From Pseudoalteromonas sp. S2755 (lineage in GTDB: Bacteria; Pseudomonadota; Gammaproteobacteria; Enterobacterales; Alteromonadaceae), in assembly GCF_005886535.1 (NCBI RefSeq), contig NZ_PNDS01000140.1, positions 1-64,000 on the forward strand: DNA of 64,000 bases. Direction: 5' to 3'. The position numbers and the translations under genes are program-made. Under the pieces are notes generated by a model, which worked only from the letters and a program-made list of their open reading frames with translations, was not told where the DNA came from and did not search any database. How positions within the stretch are numbered: position 1 is the first letter of the stretch; every line of letters begins with the position of its first letter. Below, one piece after another: positions 32,513-41,372 of this stretch.

Positions 32513-32544
32513 GTCGATTACGTTACCAATACTGAGGAGCTACC

Positions 32545-33555
32545 ATGTTTTACGATCTTGCGCGTCGTTTTATGTTTAACAAAGATGCGGAGTGGGCACA
32601 CGATTTTGCCCTAAACAACCTGCGCCGCTTTACGAATACGCCAATGAGCCTTGCATGGTCTCAATCAGTTCAAGACAAACCGGTTAATTTTCTAGGGTTA
32701 GAGTTTAAAAATCCAGTCGGGTTGGCCGCCGGTCTTGATAAAAATGCCGAGTGTATCGAAGCATTTGCACAAATGGGTTTTGGTTTCATTGAAGTGGGAA
32801 CTGTCACGCCGAGACCACAAGCGGGTAACGACAAGCCTCGGATCTTTCGTCTACCCGAAGCAAATGCGATTATTAATCGCATGGGATTCAATAACAAGGG
32901 CGTTGATTACCTAGTCAACAACGTAAAAGCAGCAAAATACGATGGGATCCTTGGGATCAACATTGGTAAAAATAAAGATACACCGAATGAGCAAGGTAAA
33001 GATGACTACATTCACTGTATGAGAAAAGTATTTGAGCATGCCTCATATATCACTGTGAATATCTCTTCACCAAATACACCGGGTCTGAGAGATCTACAAT
33101 ATGGCGAGGCGCTGGACGATCTATTGCAAAGCCTAAAAAATGAACAGATGGATCTTATCGCCAAGCATAACAAGTCAGTGCCTATGTTGGTAAAGATCGC
33201 ACCAGATGTCGATGGCGTTCAGTTAACCCAGATCGCAGAATCATTAGTTAATAATCGTATCGATGGTGTTATTGCAACTAACACAACATTAGCCCGAGAT
33301 GCGGTAGAAAACCTAGAGTACGGTAATGAAGCAGGTGGTTTGTCTGGTAGACCTGTTCGTGAAAAATCGACGCATGTTGTCAGCGAATTGAAGCGTATTA
33401 CCGACGGTAAGCTACCAATCATCGGTGTAGGTGGTATTGACAGTGCGGAATCTGCAAAAGAGAAATTTTCAGCTGGTGCTGATTTAGTACAAGTCTACAC
33501 AGGCTTTATTTATGAAGGGCCAGCGCTTGTTAAAAAGATCGTTTCGTCCTTATAA
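32545..33555 (+). CDS. pyrD: Dihydroorotate dehydrogenase (quinone), class 2
   Basis: A membrane-associated flavoenzyme that oxidises dihydroorotate to orotate in pyrimidine synthesis, passing electrons to quinone. The 336 residues match the E. coli enzyme (336). The N-terminal amphipathic helices of class 2 enzymes (FYDLARRFMFNKDAEWAHDF), the FMN-binding region GLAAGLDKNAECI, the catalytic serine segment VNISSPNTPGLRDLQ, and the C-terminal GVGGIDSAESAKEKFSAGAD are all present. GAGGAG lies 5 bases before the ATG. zapC follows, as in E. coli. Confidence 0.97.
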   Translation: MFYDLARRFMFNKDAEWAHDFALNNLRRFTNTPMSLAWSQSVQDKPVNFLGLEFKNPVGLAAGLDKNAECIEAFAQMGFGFIEVGTVTPRPQAGNDKPRIFRLPEANAIINRMGFNNKGVDYLVNNVKAAKYDGILGINIGKNKDTPNEQGKDDYIHCMRKVFEHASYITVNISSPNTPGLRDLQYGEALDDLLQSLKNEQMDLIAKHNKSVPMLVKIAPDVDGVQLTQIAESLVNNRIDGVIATNTTLARDAVENLEYGNEAGGLSGRPVREKSTHVVSELKRITDGKLPIIGVGGIDSAESAKEKFSAGADLVQVYTGFIYEGPALVKKIVSSL

Positions 33556-33676
33556 GGATCGGTCATATAACCAAATGATCCAAAACAAAACGTTATTATA
33601 AAAAATTTCATCATTGCGTTTTTCGCGTTATACTCCCACTTACTAGTTGAGCTAATTGGTTGGTGGGAGAGAAGTT

Positions 33677-34204
33677 TTGCAAGCTTCAAAAGAGTGGCAA
33701 TGGATCCGCTGCACAGAAAGGAACAGGTTGTTAATTGATTTGGGTGACGAGCTTCAGCTTTGCACGCCTTTTCGTTTGCGCCACCTTACTGAAGACTCCA
33801 CCGTTAATCCTAATTTTAGTCTCAGCGAAGCTGAATTTTATCAGAGTGTATTTTCCTACCTTTGCGGTTTTGGTGTTTGGAACGAGCCCAGATGCTGCCA
33901 AATCGCTTTAAATGCCACTGCGGCAAAGTTTCACCTACAACCTATGCAAGCAAAAAGCTGGTTTTTTAAGCCATATTTTGGTGGGGAACCTGTGAGTGAG
34001 GCGGTTGTGTGTTTAAATTCTAAGTTAAGCCGCGGCGAGTTTCTAATTATCGAGCATGATGGTCAGTCAAGTCTTTGTTTAAGCCTAAACGAGCAGTTTA
34101 TGCTTGATGAGGGAATAGAGCTTGAACAATTTCAAGCGATAAAAGTACTGAACGATCGGTTAGCGCCTCTTGTATTAACACATCGGGTACATCAAAGCGC
34201 ATAG
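33677..34204 (+). CDS. zapC: Cell division protein ZapC
   Basis: ZapC binds FtsZ and stabilises the Z ring. The 175-residue protein aligns with the E. coli protein (180 residues) through W-W near the N-terminus (EWQWIRCTERNRLLIDL), LNATAAKFHLQPMQAKSWFF, and VLNDRLAPLV near the end, and it sits next to pyrD as in E. coli. The frame is open from a TTG at 33656, but the TTG at 33677 has GGGAGAG just upstream and gives the family N-terminus. No in-frame ATG exists before the conserved part. A TATACT -10-like word lies at 33629-33634. Confidence 0.88.
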   Translation: MQASKEWQWIRCTERNRLLIDLGDELQLCTPFRLRHLTEDSTVNPNFSLSEAEFYQSVFSYLCGFGVWNEPRCCQIALNATAAKFHLQPMQAKSWFFKPYFGGEPVSEAVVCLNSKLSRGEFLIIEHDGQSSLCLSLNEQFMLDEGIELEQFQAIKVLNDRLAPLVLTHRVHQSA

Positions 34205-34240
34205 CCAAGTTCATCCCATCGTTTTATTGACCAGCAATTA

Positions 34241-34282
34241 TTCCCTGTATTAATCTGTACCTAAGTTTGCAGATCTAGGGAA
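34241..34282 (+). promoter_or_regulatory. Hairpin sequestering the ribosome binding site of the zinc-ribbon gene
   Basis: TTCCCT (34241-34246) pairs with AGGGAA (34277-34282), which is the probable Shine-Dalgarno sequence of the gene starting at 34287. Inside it ATCTG (34253-34257) pairs with CAGAT (34270-34274). When folded it should hinder initiation. Confidence 0.35.
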
Positions 34283-34286
34283 CAGA

Positions 34287-34670
34287 ATGCGCTGCCTTTG
34301 CGATAAAACATTAAAACTAACTTATGCCGACGCTGAAGGACATTGCGGTTATCAATGTCAGTCATGCGGTGCCATTTGGCTGCCGCGCAAATTTATTGAT
34401 TCCATTAAACATACTTATCACTTTAGTTATACCGATTTTATTGCAAAGCGGTCGTTGGTTGAGCGTGACGTTTTACAATTATGCCCTGATGATGGTGATA
34501 CACTTAAAGGCTATACGCTCTTTGAAGCTAGTTTTAGTGAGTGCGGGTGCTGTGGTGGCGTGTGGTTTGAAAAAGGGGAGCTCCATAACTTACTACAAAA
34601 TTACGAAAGCAAGAGTTCGGACATAAGCGCGCTAGATAAGTTAGACTTTCTGAACTTGCTAAATTTTTAA
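34287..34670 (+). CDS. Double zinc-ribbon protein (zf-TFIIB type)
   Basis: A 127-residue protein with two half-related zinc ribbons: CLCDKTL...YQCQSCGAIWLPRKFID (residues about 3-38) and CPDDGDTL...ECGCCGGVWFEKGEL (about 67-100). The C-x2-C-G-x-W-x3-E/F-x2 pattern is that of the zf-TFIIB family of small bacterial proteins without known function. The first ribbon lacks one of the usual cysteine spacings. The gene is in the pyrD-zapC to rlmKL interval and has an AGGGAA ribosome binding site inside a hairpin. Confidence 0.75.
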   Translation: MRCLCDKTLKLTYADAEGHCGYQCQSCGAIWLPRKFIDSIKHTYHFSYTDFIAKRSLVERDVLQLCPDDGDTLKGYTLFEASFSECGCCGGVWFEKGELHNLLQNYESKSSDISALDKLDFLNLLNF

Positions 34671-34723
34671 CGTAATTTATCCCCATACAACTAAGCTCAA
34701 CTAATAACTAACGATAACTTGTG

Positions 34724-34732
34724 TGTTATACT
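34724..34732 (+). promoter_or_regulatory. Extended -10 promoter element for rlmKL
   Basis: TGTTATACT forms an extended -10 with a perfect TG and a five-of-six TATACT. No good -35 is visible, which is acceptable for this promoter type. Transcription would start about 24 bases before the TTG start codon. Confidence 0.4.
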
Positions 34733-34762
34733 GCGCCCAGTTGAAATTTAAGGGTATTCAAA

Positions 34763-36874
34763 TTGCAATTTATCGCATTGACATCTATTGGTGTAGAGCA
34801 GTTACTGGTTGAAGAGTTAACCGAGTTTGGTTTTGAAATAAATAAGCAAACCGTTGGTTCAGTTAAGTTCACAGGTGCTAATCTAGACGTACAAAAGTTC
34901 TGTATGATGACACGATTTGCAACGCGCGTGATGTTGCTTATCGATGACAAACCAGAAGTGAATGACAAAGATTCTCTCTACAAGTTTGTTCGTTTTCAGG
35001 CATGGCAAGATTGGTTTAGCCCAAAGCAGACCTTTGCAGTAGAGTTTAATGGTACGAATAATGCGCTTAAAAATACGCAATTCTCTGGTCTGGTTGTTAA
35101 GGATGGGATCGTTGACTACTTCAATGACCTGTTTGAACAACGTCCAGATGTTGACAAACAGACACCGGATATTCGCATCATAGCGAAATTATCTAAGCAA
35201 GGCTGTGCGCTATATATCGATTTTTCGGGACCTCGCTTATCTGATAGAGGTTATCGTGACAAACAAGGTAAAGCGCCAATTCGTGAACATTTAGCGGCAG
35301 CGCTGGTTAAACGTAGCGGCTGGCTTGAAGATACTAATAAGCCACTTTTTGATCCCTGCTGTGGTTCTGGCACGTTATTGATTGAAGCAGCTTCTATGGC
35401 ACTTGGCTTACCTACTAACCTAAATAAAGACTTTGCCTTTAAACGCCTGCCGAGTTTTCGTGAAAGTAAGTTCACCGAGCTTAAAGCACAATTAAAGGTA
35501 CAGCCAGAGCAAAAGAGCTTATGGCTGATCGGTAGTGATATCGATGAACGTGTGCTGTCAATTGCTGAGCGTAATGCCAAGCGCGCAGGCGTTGAGTCAC
35601 ATATAAAGTTTAAGTTTGAAGATGCCAATCAGCTTAGCCTTGCTGCTAAACGTCCCGGCACTGTGCTGAGTAACTTGCCTTATGGTGAACGTCTAGGAGG
35701 TATGGCCGAAATTATTACGCTATATCGCAATATGGGGATCGCCTTTAAAAAGCACTATAAAGACTGGAATTTGGCGTTACTTGCAAGCGAAGAAAGCCTG
35801 TTAAAAGTGTTAAAATTGGCGCGTAAAAAGTCTTATAAATTCAAGAATGGCCCACTAGATGTACTACTTAACCTGTATGAAATGAATGAAATGCAGGTAC
35901 AGCAAAATAAACAGAGCAGCGGTCTTAATTTTGAAGGCTCGATTGCGTTTGGCAACCGTTTGAAGAAAAACCTGCAGGGCTTAAAATCTTGGCTGAAAAA
36001 AGAAGGCATTAACGCGTATCGGGTTTATGACGCGGATATTCCAGAGTACAATGTTGCAGTTGATGTATATAACGACAGCGCAGTAATCTTTGAATACAAA
36101 GCGCCAAAAGAAATTGACGATAGCGTTGCGCAAAAACGTTTGCAAGACGTGATCACACTTACCGCCGAGCAGCTGAATATCGACCCGCTAAACATCGCGG
36201 TAAAAGTAAGAAAGCGCCAAAAAGGTCAAGAGCAATACAAAGCCCTGGACAAGCAAAACCGTACTGAGGTAGTAGAAGAGTACGGTGCTAAGTTCAAGGT
36301 TAACCTATTTGATTATCTTGATACGGGTCTATTCCTAGACCACCGCTTAGCTCGCAAGTTTATTCAGCAACATTCGAAAGATAAACGTGTGTTAAATCTA
36401 TTCGCGTACACAGGTAGTGCTTCTGTGCACGCCGCAGTTGGCGGTGCAAAGTCTGTTACCACAGTAGATATGTCAAAGACCTATCTAAAGTGGGCTGAGG
36501 AAAACTTTGAGCTAAATGGTTTGAAGAATCCACGTTTCAGATTTGAGCAAGCGGATTGCTTAAAATGGCTTGAAAGAGCCGTTGGTCAATATGATCTCAT
36601 TTTCTTAGACCCACCAACATTCTCTAACTCTAAGCGTATGTCTGACGCATTTGACGTACAAAGAGATCATTTAAAACTATTTAGTTGGGTAAAGAAAATA
36701 TTAGCACCGAATGGTGTACTGCTGTTTTCTAATAACAAACGCGGATTTAAAATCGATGAAATGGGACTTGCGGCACTTGGCCTAACCGCTGAGGAATACT
36801 CATCACAAACTTTGTCTTTGGATTTTAAGCGTAACAAGCAAATTCACAACAGCTGGTTGATCCGTCATGATTAA
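34763..36874 (+). CDS. rlmL: 23S rRNA methyltransferase RlmKL (m2G2445 and m7G2069)
   Basis: A 703-residue fusion of two methyltransferases, as in E. coli (702). The N-terminal THUMP domain (about 45-155) is followed by the RlmL half with FDPCCGSGTLLIEAA (about residue 193) and the catalytic-type SNLPYGERLG, then the RlmK half with LNLFAYTGSASVHAA (about 547) and LDPPTFSNSKRM. The frame begins at a TTG. The only in-frame codons before it run into a TGA at 34742, so TTG is certainly the earliest and probably the real start. The gene overlaps the next by 8 bases. Confidence 0.95.
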   Translation: MQFIALTSIGVEQLLVEELTEFGFEINKQTVGSVKFTGANLDVQKFCMMTRFATRVMLLIDDKPEVNDKDSLYKFVRFQAWQDWFSPKQTFAVEFNGTNNALKNTQFSGLVVKDGIVDYFNDLFEQRPDVDKQTPDIRIIAKLSKQGCALYIDFSGPRLSDRGYRDKQGKAPIREHLAAALVKRSGWLEDTNKPLFDPCCGSGTLLIEAASMALGLPTNLNKDFAFKRLPSFRESKFTELKAQLKVQPEQKSLWLIGSDIDERVLSIAERNAKRAGVESHIKFKFEDANQLSLAAKRPGTVLSNLPYGERLGGMAEIITLYRNMGIAFKKHYKDWNLALLASEESLLKVLKLARKKSYKFKNGPLDVLLNLYEMNEMQVQQNKQSSGLNFEGSIAFGNRLKKNLQGLKSWLKKEGINAYRVYDADIPEYNVAVDVYNDSAVIFEYKAPKEIDDSVAQKRLQDVITLTAEQLNIDPLNIAVKVRKRQKGQEQYKALDKQNRTEVVEEYGAKFKVNLFDYLDTGLFLDHRLARKFIQQHSKDKRVLNLFAYTGSASVHAAVGGAKSVTTVDMSKTYLKWAEENFELNGLKNPRFRFEQADCLKWLERAVGQYDLIFLDPPTFSNSKRMSDAFDVQRDHLKLFSWVKKILAPNGVLLFSNNKRGFKIDEMGLAALGLTAEEYSSQTLSLDFKRNKQIHNSWLIRHD

Positions 36875-37097
36875 ATGTACCTTATTCCACACCGATGGTT
36901 GTCATCTTTGTGAAGAAGCGTTGGCGATGTTAATTCAATTTTTGCCTGAAGCCGAAATTGAACTCGTCGATATCGTCGATAGTGAAGAGACGATGACGGA
37001 ATATCAATATAGAATTCCAGTGATTAAAAAAGGCGAGACAGGTCAGGAACTTGGCTGGCCTTTTACTCAACAACAACTACAAGAATTTATAGAATAA
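36867..37097 (+). CDS. Glutaredoxin-like (DUF836) thioredoxin-fold protein
   Basis: A 76-residue thioredoxin-fold protein with the redox motif CHLC (residues 12-15, in HTDGCHLCEEAL) and the cis-proline segment RIPVIKK. It belongs to the small glutaredoxin-like family that sits between rlmKL and uup in many gammaproteobacteria. Its redox partner is unknown. It overlaps rlmKL by 8 bases and ends one base before uup starts, so the three are co-expressed. Confidence 0.85.
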   Translation: MIKCTLFHTDGCHLCEEALAMLIQFLPEAEIELVDIVDSEETMTEYQYRIPVIKKGETGQELGWPFTQQQLQEFIE

Positions 37098-37098
37098 T

Positions 37099-39015
37099 AT
37101 GGATCTCATTCGAATTGCTAAAGCCCAACTGGCTTTTGGCTCACACCCTATACTTGACCAAGCTGATGCCGTTATTGAATCAGGCGAGCGCGTTTGTATT
37201 GTGGGCCGAAATGGTGCTGGTAAATCAACGCTATTGAAAGTACTTGATGATCAAGTTCAACTTGATGATGGTGAAATCAACCGTGTTGGTGGATTAAAAG
37301 TTTCAAGGCTAGAACAAGACCCACCAAAGGGCGCAAATGGGTCGGTTTTTGATTATGTTGCGAACGGTTTACCTGATGTCGCTGAGCTGCTCATTGAATT
37401 TCATGAAGTCAGTGAAAAACTGCAAACCAGCCAGTCAGATAAACTGATGACCTCGCTTGAGCGCCTGACTCAGCGCTTGGAAAGCGAAGACGCGTGGCGT
37501 TTTGAGTCAAGGATCAAGCAAGTGCTTAGCCAGTTGCAATTAGATGCGAATATGCGCCTAGAAGAGCTCTCAGGTGGCTGGCTACGCAAAGTCGCTCTGG
37601 CCAAAGCGTTGGTGAGCGACCCAGACTTGTTGCTACTCGACGAGCCGACCAACCACCTTGATATGCAAAGTGTTATCTGGCTTGAGCAATTCCTGAAAGA
37701 GTTTAAAGGGGGGATCGTATTTATCTCTCACGACCGTGCCTTTATTCGCGCAATGGCAACCCGAATTTTAGATTTAGACCGTGGCAAGTTGGTTTCATAC
37801 CCAGGGGACTATGCGCAATATCTAGAACAAAAAGCCCATGATTTAAAAGTGGAAGAGCAACAGAATGCCTTGTTTGATAAAAAGCTTGCCGAAGAAGAAA
37901 CTTGGATAAGGCAAGGGATCAAGGCCCGTCGAACCCGTAACGAAGGGCGTGTGCGAGCACTAAAAGCGCTTCGTGTTGAGCGCAAGCAACGCATTGAGCA
38001 ACAAGGTAAGACAGACTTCAACATCGAGACGGCAGATCGTTCCGGTAAGCTGGTTTTTGAAGCAAAACATTTAGACAAGGCATTCCAAGAAAAATACATT
38101 GTGAAGGACTTTTCAACGCTGGTGATGCGTGGTGACCGTATTGGCTTGGTCGGTCCTAACGGAGCGGGTAAAACCACGCTGTTAAAAATGCTTTTTGGTG
38201 ATATTAAACCTGATTCAGGCAGTGTAAAACAAGGTGTGAATCTTGAAGTTGCGTACTTTGATCAATATCGAGAAAAATTGGATGAAGAAGCAACCGTGCA
38301 GGATAATGTCGCAGAAGGCAAGCAAGAAGTAATGATGGGTGGCCGCTCGCGTCATGTGCTTGGCTATCTGCAAGACTTTTTATTTCCGCCAGCGAGAGCT
38401 CGAACCCCAGTAAAGGCATTATCAGGTGGTGAAAAAAATCGCTTGTTGCTTGCAAAGCTTTTCCTTAAGCCTTCAAATATTATTGTGCTGGACGAGCCGA
38501 CCAATGACTTGGATATTGAGACGCTTGAGTTACTTGAAGAAATCTTAAACCAATACCAAGGTACAGTGCTGGTCGTTAGCCACGACCGAGAGTTTATCGA
38601 TAATACCTGTGGCAGTGTTTGGGCGTTCGAAGGCGAAGGCTTGGTGACAGAAATTGTTGGCGGTTATAGTGACTTTGAGCTGTATCAACAAAGACGTGAG
38701 CAGCAAAAGAAAGAAGCGCAAAAGGTTCATCAAGAAAAACAGCAACAAGCCGAGATTAAAAAAGCAGCTGCGCCTGCTCGTTCAAATAAACTGAGTTACA
38801 AATTAAAACTTGAATTAGAGTCGTTGCCCAGTAAAGTAGAGGAACTTGAAGAGGCAGTGAACAAACAACAAGCACTGGTCAGCGATCCAGACTTCTTTAA
38901 ACAAGATCAAGAAACGACCCACAAGGCATTGAACCATTTGACTGAGCTAGAGTCGAAGCTGGAAGCCGCGTTTGAACGCTGGGAAGAACTAGAAGCATTA
39001 CAGAATCAGCAGTAA
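37099..39015 (+). CDS. uup: ABC-F family ATPase Uup
   Basis: A soluble ABC-F protein of 638 residues that acts on the ribosome and affects transposon excision and replication-restart phenotypes in E. coli. There are two nucleotide-binding domains, with Walker A GRNGAGKST (about 36-44) and GPNGAGKTT (about 353-361), signatures LSGGWLRKVALAKAL and LSGGEKNRLLLAKLF, and LLDEPTNHLD and VLDEPTNDLD Walker B motifs. A C-terminal coiled coil (about 540-635) binds DNA in E. coli Uup. It starts one base after the glutaredoxin-like gene. Confidence 0.95.
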   Translation: MDLIRIAKAQLAFGSHPILDQADAVIESGERVCIVGRNGAGKSTLLKVLDDQVQLDDGEINRVGGLKVSRLEQDPPKGANGSVFDYVANGLPDVAELLIEFHEVSEKLQTSQSDKLMTSLERLTQRLESEDAWRFESRIKQVLSQLQLDANMRLEELSGGWLRKVALAKALVSDPDLLLLDEPTNHLDMQSVIWLEQFLKEFKGGIVFISHDRAFIRAMATRILDLDRGKLVSYPGDYAQYLEQKAHDLKVEEQQNALFDKKLAEEETWIRQGIKARRTRNEGRVRALKALRVERKQRIEQQGKTDFNIETADRSGKLVFEAKHLDKAFQEKYIVKDFSTLVMRGDRIGLVGPNGAGKTTLLKMLFGDIKPDSGSVKQGVNLEVAYFDQYREKLDEEATVQDNVAEGKQEVMMGGRSRHVLGYLQDFLFPPARARTPVKALSGGEKNRLLLAKLFLKPSNIIVLDEPTNDLDIETLELLEEILNQYQGTVLVVSHDREFIDNTCGSVWAFEGEGLVTEIVGGYSDFELYQQRREQQKKEAQKVHQEKQQQAEIKKAAAPARSNKLSYKLKLELESLPSKVEELEEAVNKQQALVSDPDFFKQDQETTHKALNHLTELESKLEAAFERWEELEALQNQQ

Positions 39016-39023
39016 GGATTAAA

Positions 39024-40748
39024 ATGAAATTTAAACTTTTAGCCGCGAGTGTCGCCGTAGCCCTTTCACAACAGGCGACCGCTGCCACCTATCAGTTAAC
39101 TGAATTACCAAGACATGATAATAGCAAATATAGCTACGTGTCGGATGCTAATGAAGCTGGAGATGTGATTGGTCACGCTTCCAACTTATTTGGTGTAAAG
39201 ATTGATGTGTCGTATATCGACTTCGATGATTCAACACTAAAAAATTATTACGACAGTACAAAAAAGCAGTATGAGCTGATCGAAGAAGAAATCACCTTCA
39301 CACTAGAAGATATTCAAAATAATGATGCAGCTAATACGAATGCTCAAGCTCATGCATTTATGCTGTCTTATGTTATGAATTCGAGTAGAGTAGTTAGCCA
39401 AGAGTATCAAAGAATTGAAAGAGCAATTTCTTTGACATATAACAACAATACCGCAGAAGAGTTTGTGGTGTTTGATGAACAATCTCCTGATTACGAAGGA
39501 CTTACTCGCTCGGTTACTAACTATCTTACAAGCATCGCAGAAGACGGGACAATAGTTGGCTGGGGCTCTGCACCTTTTAAAAAGATAACTTTTACTCCTG
39601 AGGGTGAAACAGAAGAAGAAACTTACTTTGTACGTGATTGGCGAAATAAAGGTATTTTAGTTACACCAGCTGGAGAGAAAATTAGGTTAGAGCCTGCCTT
39701 TACAGAATACGGCGGTTTTTCTCTCGCCACTGATATCAAACAAACTGCAGATGGCGGCTATATTGTTGTGGGACAAAGCTCGACGTCGTTATCGCAAAGA
39801 GCAACAGAAAATATAGAAGACAGTTGTGACGGTGTAGATGAGCCAGTTGATGTGTGTATTCAAAGGCTGACCTCGCCATATCATACTCGAGCGTATAAGT
39901 GGACGTTTGATAACGATTTTAACTTAGTCAGCGCAACCGATCTTGGGCTTGGCTTTACACCTGATGAAGATGATGAGCGAGCCTATTCAAGCTTGGCTTT
40001 GGCAACTAATGCGGACGGCTTAACTGTTGGTGAGTCCCGAGTGCGTCGTCAAAGTAATAATGATTTATTGCCATATGGACAGGCTGTTTATTATAAAGAT
40101 GGTGAAATCAAGCGCATCAAAGAAGTTGAAAGCTTCATCGAGTATAGCCAAGCAGTTGATGTAAATGACAATGGCACGATTGTTGGTGTGTTTGGTCGGT
40201 CATCAAATGGCTCAAGAGATTATGACTCAACCGGTTTTTATTTTGATACGAAAACATCAGAATTTAAAGAGATGCCTGCATACTTTGAGGGCTCGGCGAC
40301 AGCAATCACAGATATCAACAATAATGGCTTTGTTGTAGGCCAAGGTGTTACAGAAAAGAGTGGCTCTAACCGTCGTCGCGAAGCGTTTTTATATGAAATC
40401 GGTGCAGAAAAACTAGTTAATTTAAATTCACTTCTTCCTTGCAAGAGCGATTCTTTCCCCTACACCATTGCAGAGGCCGTGAAGATCACGGATGACAACA
40501 AGATATATGCGATTGCAACCAAAACGGTTGAAAGACGCAATACGTTGGGTGAAATTGAGAAGGACAGTAAGGGTGAGACTGAGTATGAATCGGTAAGCTT
40601 ACCTGTTCTACTTACCCCAATTTCTGGCGAACCAGAAAACTGTACACCACCTGAAGCAGAGACATATGAGCGTCAATCTGCAAGCTGGTCTTGGCTTAGT
40701 TTACTCGCGTTACCACTAGTGGCGCTGAGAAGACGTCGTAAAGCCTAG
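39024..40748 (+). CDS. DUF3466 family exported protein
   Basis: A 574-residue protein with a signal peptide (cleavage expected after QQATAA) and a repetitive beta-rich body with recurring D-x-N-x-x-G-x-x-V-G units (for example EAGDVIGHA, EDGTIVGWG, DNGTIVGVF, NNGFVVGQG), which suggest a propeller-like fold. The end is a hydrophobic segment followed by four arginines (LLALPLVALRRRRKA), resembling C-terminal sorting tails such as GlyGly-CTERM, though no clear GG precedes it. Vibrio genomes also carry a DUF3466 gene after uup. Function is unknown. Confidence 0.8.
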   Translation: MKFKLLAASVAVALSQQATAATYQLTELPRHDNSKYSYVSDANEAGDVIGHASNLFGVKIDVSYIDFDDSTLKNYYDSTKKQYELIEEEITFTLEDIQNNDAANTNAQAHAFMLSYVMNSSRVVSQEYQRIERAISLTYNNNTAEEFVVFDEQSPDYEGLTRSVTNYLTSIAEDGTIVGWGSAPFKKITFTPEGETEEETYFVRDWRNKGILVTPAGEKIRLEPAFTEYGGFSLATDIKQTADGGYIVVGQSSTSLSQRATENIEDSCDGVDEPVDVCIQRLTSPYHTRAYKWTFDNDFNLVSATDLGLGFTPDEDDERAYSSLALATNADGLTVGESRVRRQSNNDLLPYGQAVYYKDGEIKRIKEVESFIEYSQAVDVNDNGTIVGVFGRSSNGSRDYDSTGFYFDTKTSEFKEMPAYFEGSATAITDINNNGFVVGQGVTEKSGSNRRREAFLYEIGAEKLVNLNSLLPCKSDSFPYTIAEAVKITDDNKIYAIATKTVERRNTLGEIEKDSKGETEYESVSLPVLLTPISGEPENCTPPEAETYERQSASWSWLSLLALPLVALRRRRKA

Positions 40749-40765
40749 AGTACAATTTAGACGAT

Positions 40766-40788
40766 AAAAGCCCGGAAGGGCTTTTTTT
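40766..40788 (+). terminator. Intrinsic terminator after the DUF3466 gene
   Basis: AAAAGCCC / GGGCTTTT with a GGAA loop and a run of seven T. It ends the rlmKL-grx-uup-DUF3466 transcript. Confidence 0.9.
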
Positions 40789-40862
40789 ATGTGTGAAAAG
40801 AAATATAGGTAAGTTCAATTCGATATTTAGTTCAAGCTGTATAAATCTTAACTATACTGATA

Positions 40863-41372
40863 TTAGTCTTGGCCGCGACTTTGCCAAGCTTTGTTTACTG
40901 AGCGTCGCCATAGGTAATCGATACCGAAAAAGCCGACAATGGCGGCAAGTGTTGCGCAGATCAAAGAGCCGACGATAAATGCAGGCCCAATCGTTGTCAG
41001 ACTTTGTGCAAGCCATTCCCAACTCGCCTCAAAATGGAATGGTTGTTGTTCTTGGCCAAGAGCAAATACACCGACTAAGTATGAGCAATAAAATATAGGC
41101 GGCATTGTGAGTGGGTTAGTGATCCACACGAGTGCAATAGACAACGGCAAGTTGACGCGAAATGGAATCGCTAGTGCTGCTGCCAGTACCATTTGAAAAG
41201 GAACAGGGATGAATGCGAAAAATAGCCCCACCGAAAATGCGCCGCGTGCTGAGCGCCGGTTTAAATGCCAGAGGTTGGCATCATGCAGTAACTTACCAAA
41301 GATTTTTAATGATTTCTGTTGTTTGATTTTATTATGATCAGGTAAAAAGCGTTGAATCGTTTTTTTCGCCAT
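40863..41372 (-). CDS. DUF2062 family membrane protein
   Basis: A 169-residue protein with a basic N-terminus, the family signature RRSARGAFSVGLFFAFIPVPFQM (about residues 39-61), ITNPLTMPPIFY in the centre, and three to four membrane helices. Function is unknown. It is divergent from comEC, and its first 21 bases overlap the annotated 5' end of comEC on the other strand. The same DUF2062/comEC-msbA-lpxK neighbourhood recurs in related gammaproteobacteria as far as I know. Confidence 0.85.
   Translation of the reverse strand: MAKKTIQRFLPDHNKIKQQKSLKIFGKLLHDANLWHLNRRSARGAFSVGLFFAFIPVPFQMVLAAALAIPFRVNLPLSIALVWITNPLTMPPIFYCSYLVGVFALGQEQQPFHFEASWEWLAQSLTTIGPAFIVGSLICATLAAIVGFFGIDYLWRRSVNKAWQSRGQD

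Noticed and set aside
38204..38455. Minus-strand frame within uup, and similar antisense frames in msbA, sucA and sucC
   Set aside because: Each lies wholly inside a well-supported conserved gene and lacks a ribosome binding site or recognisable domain.
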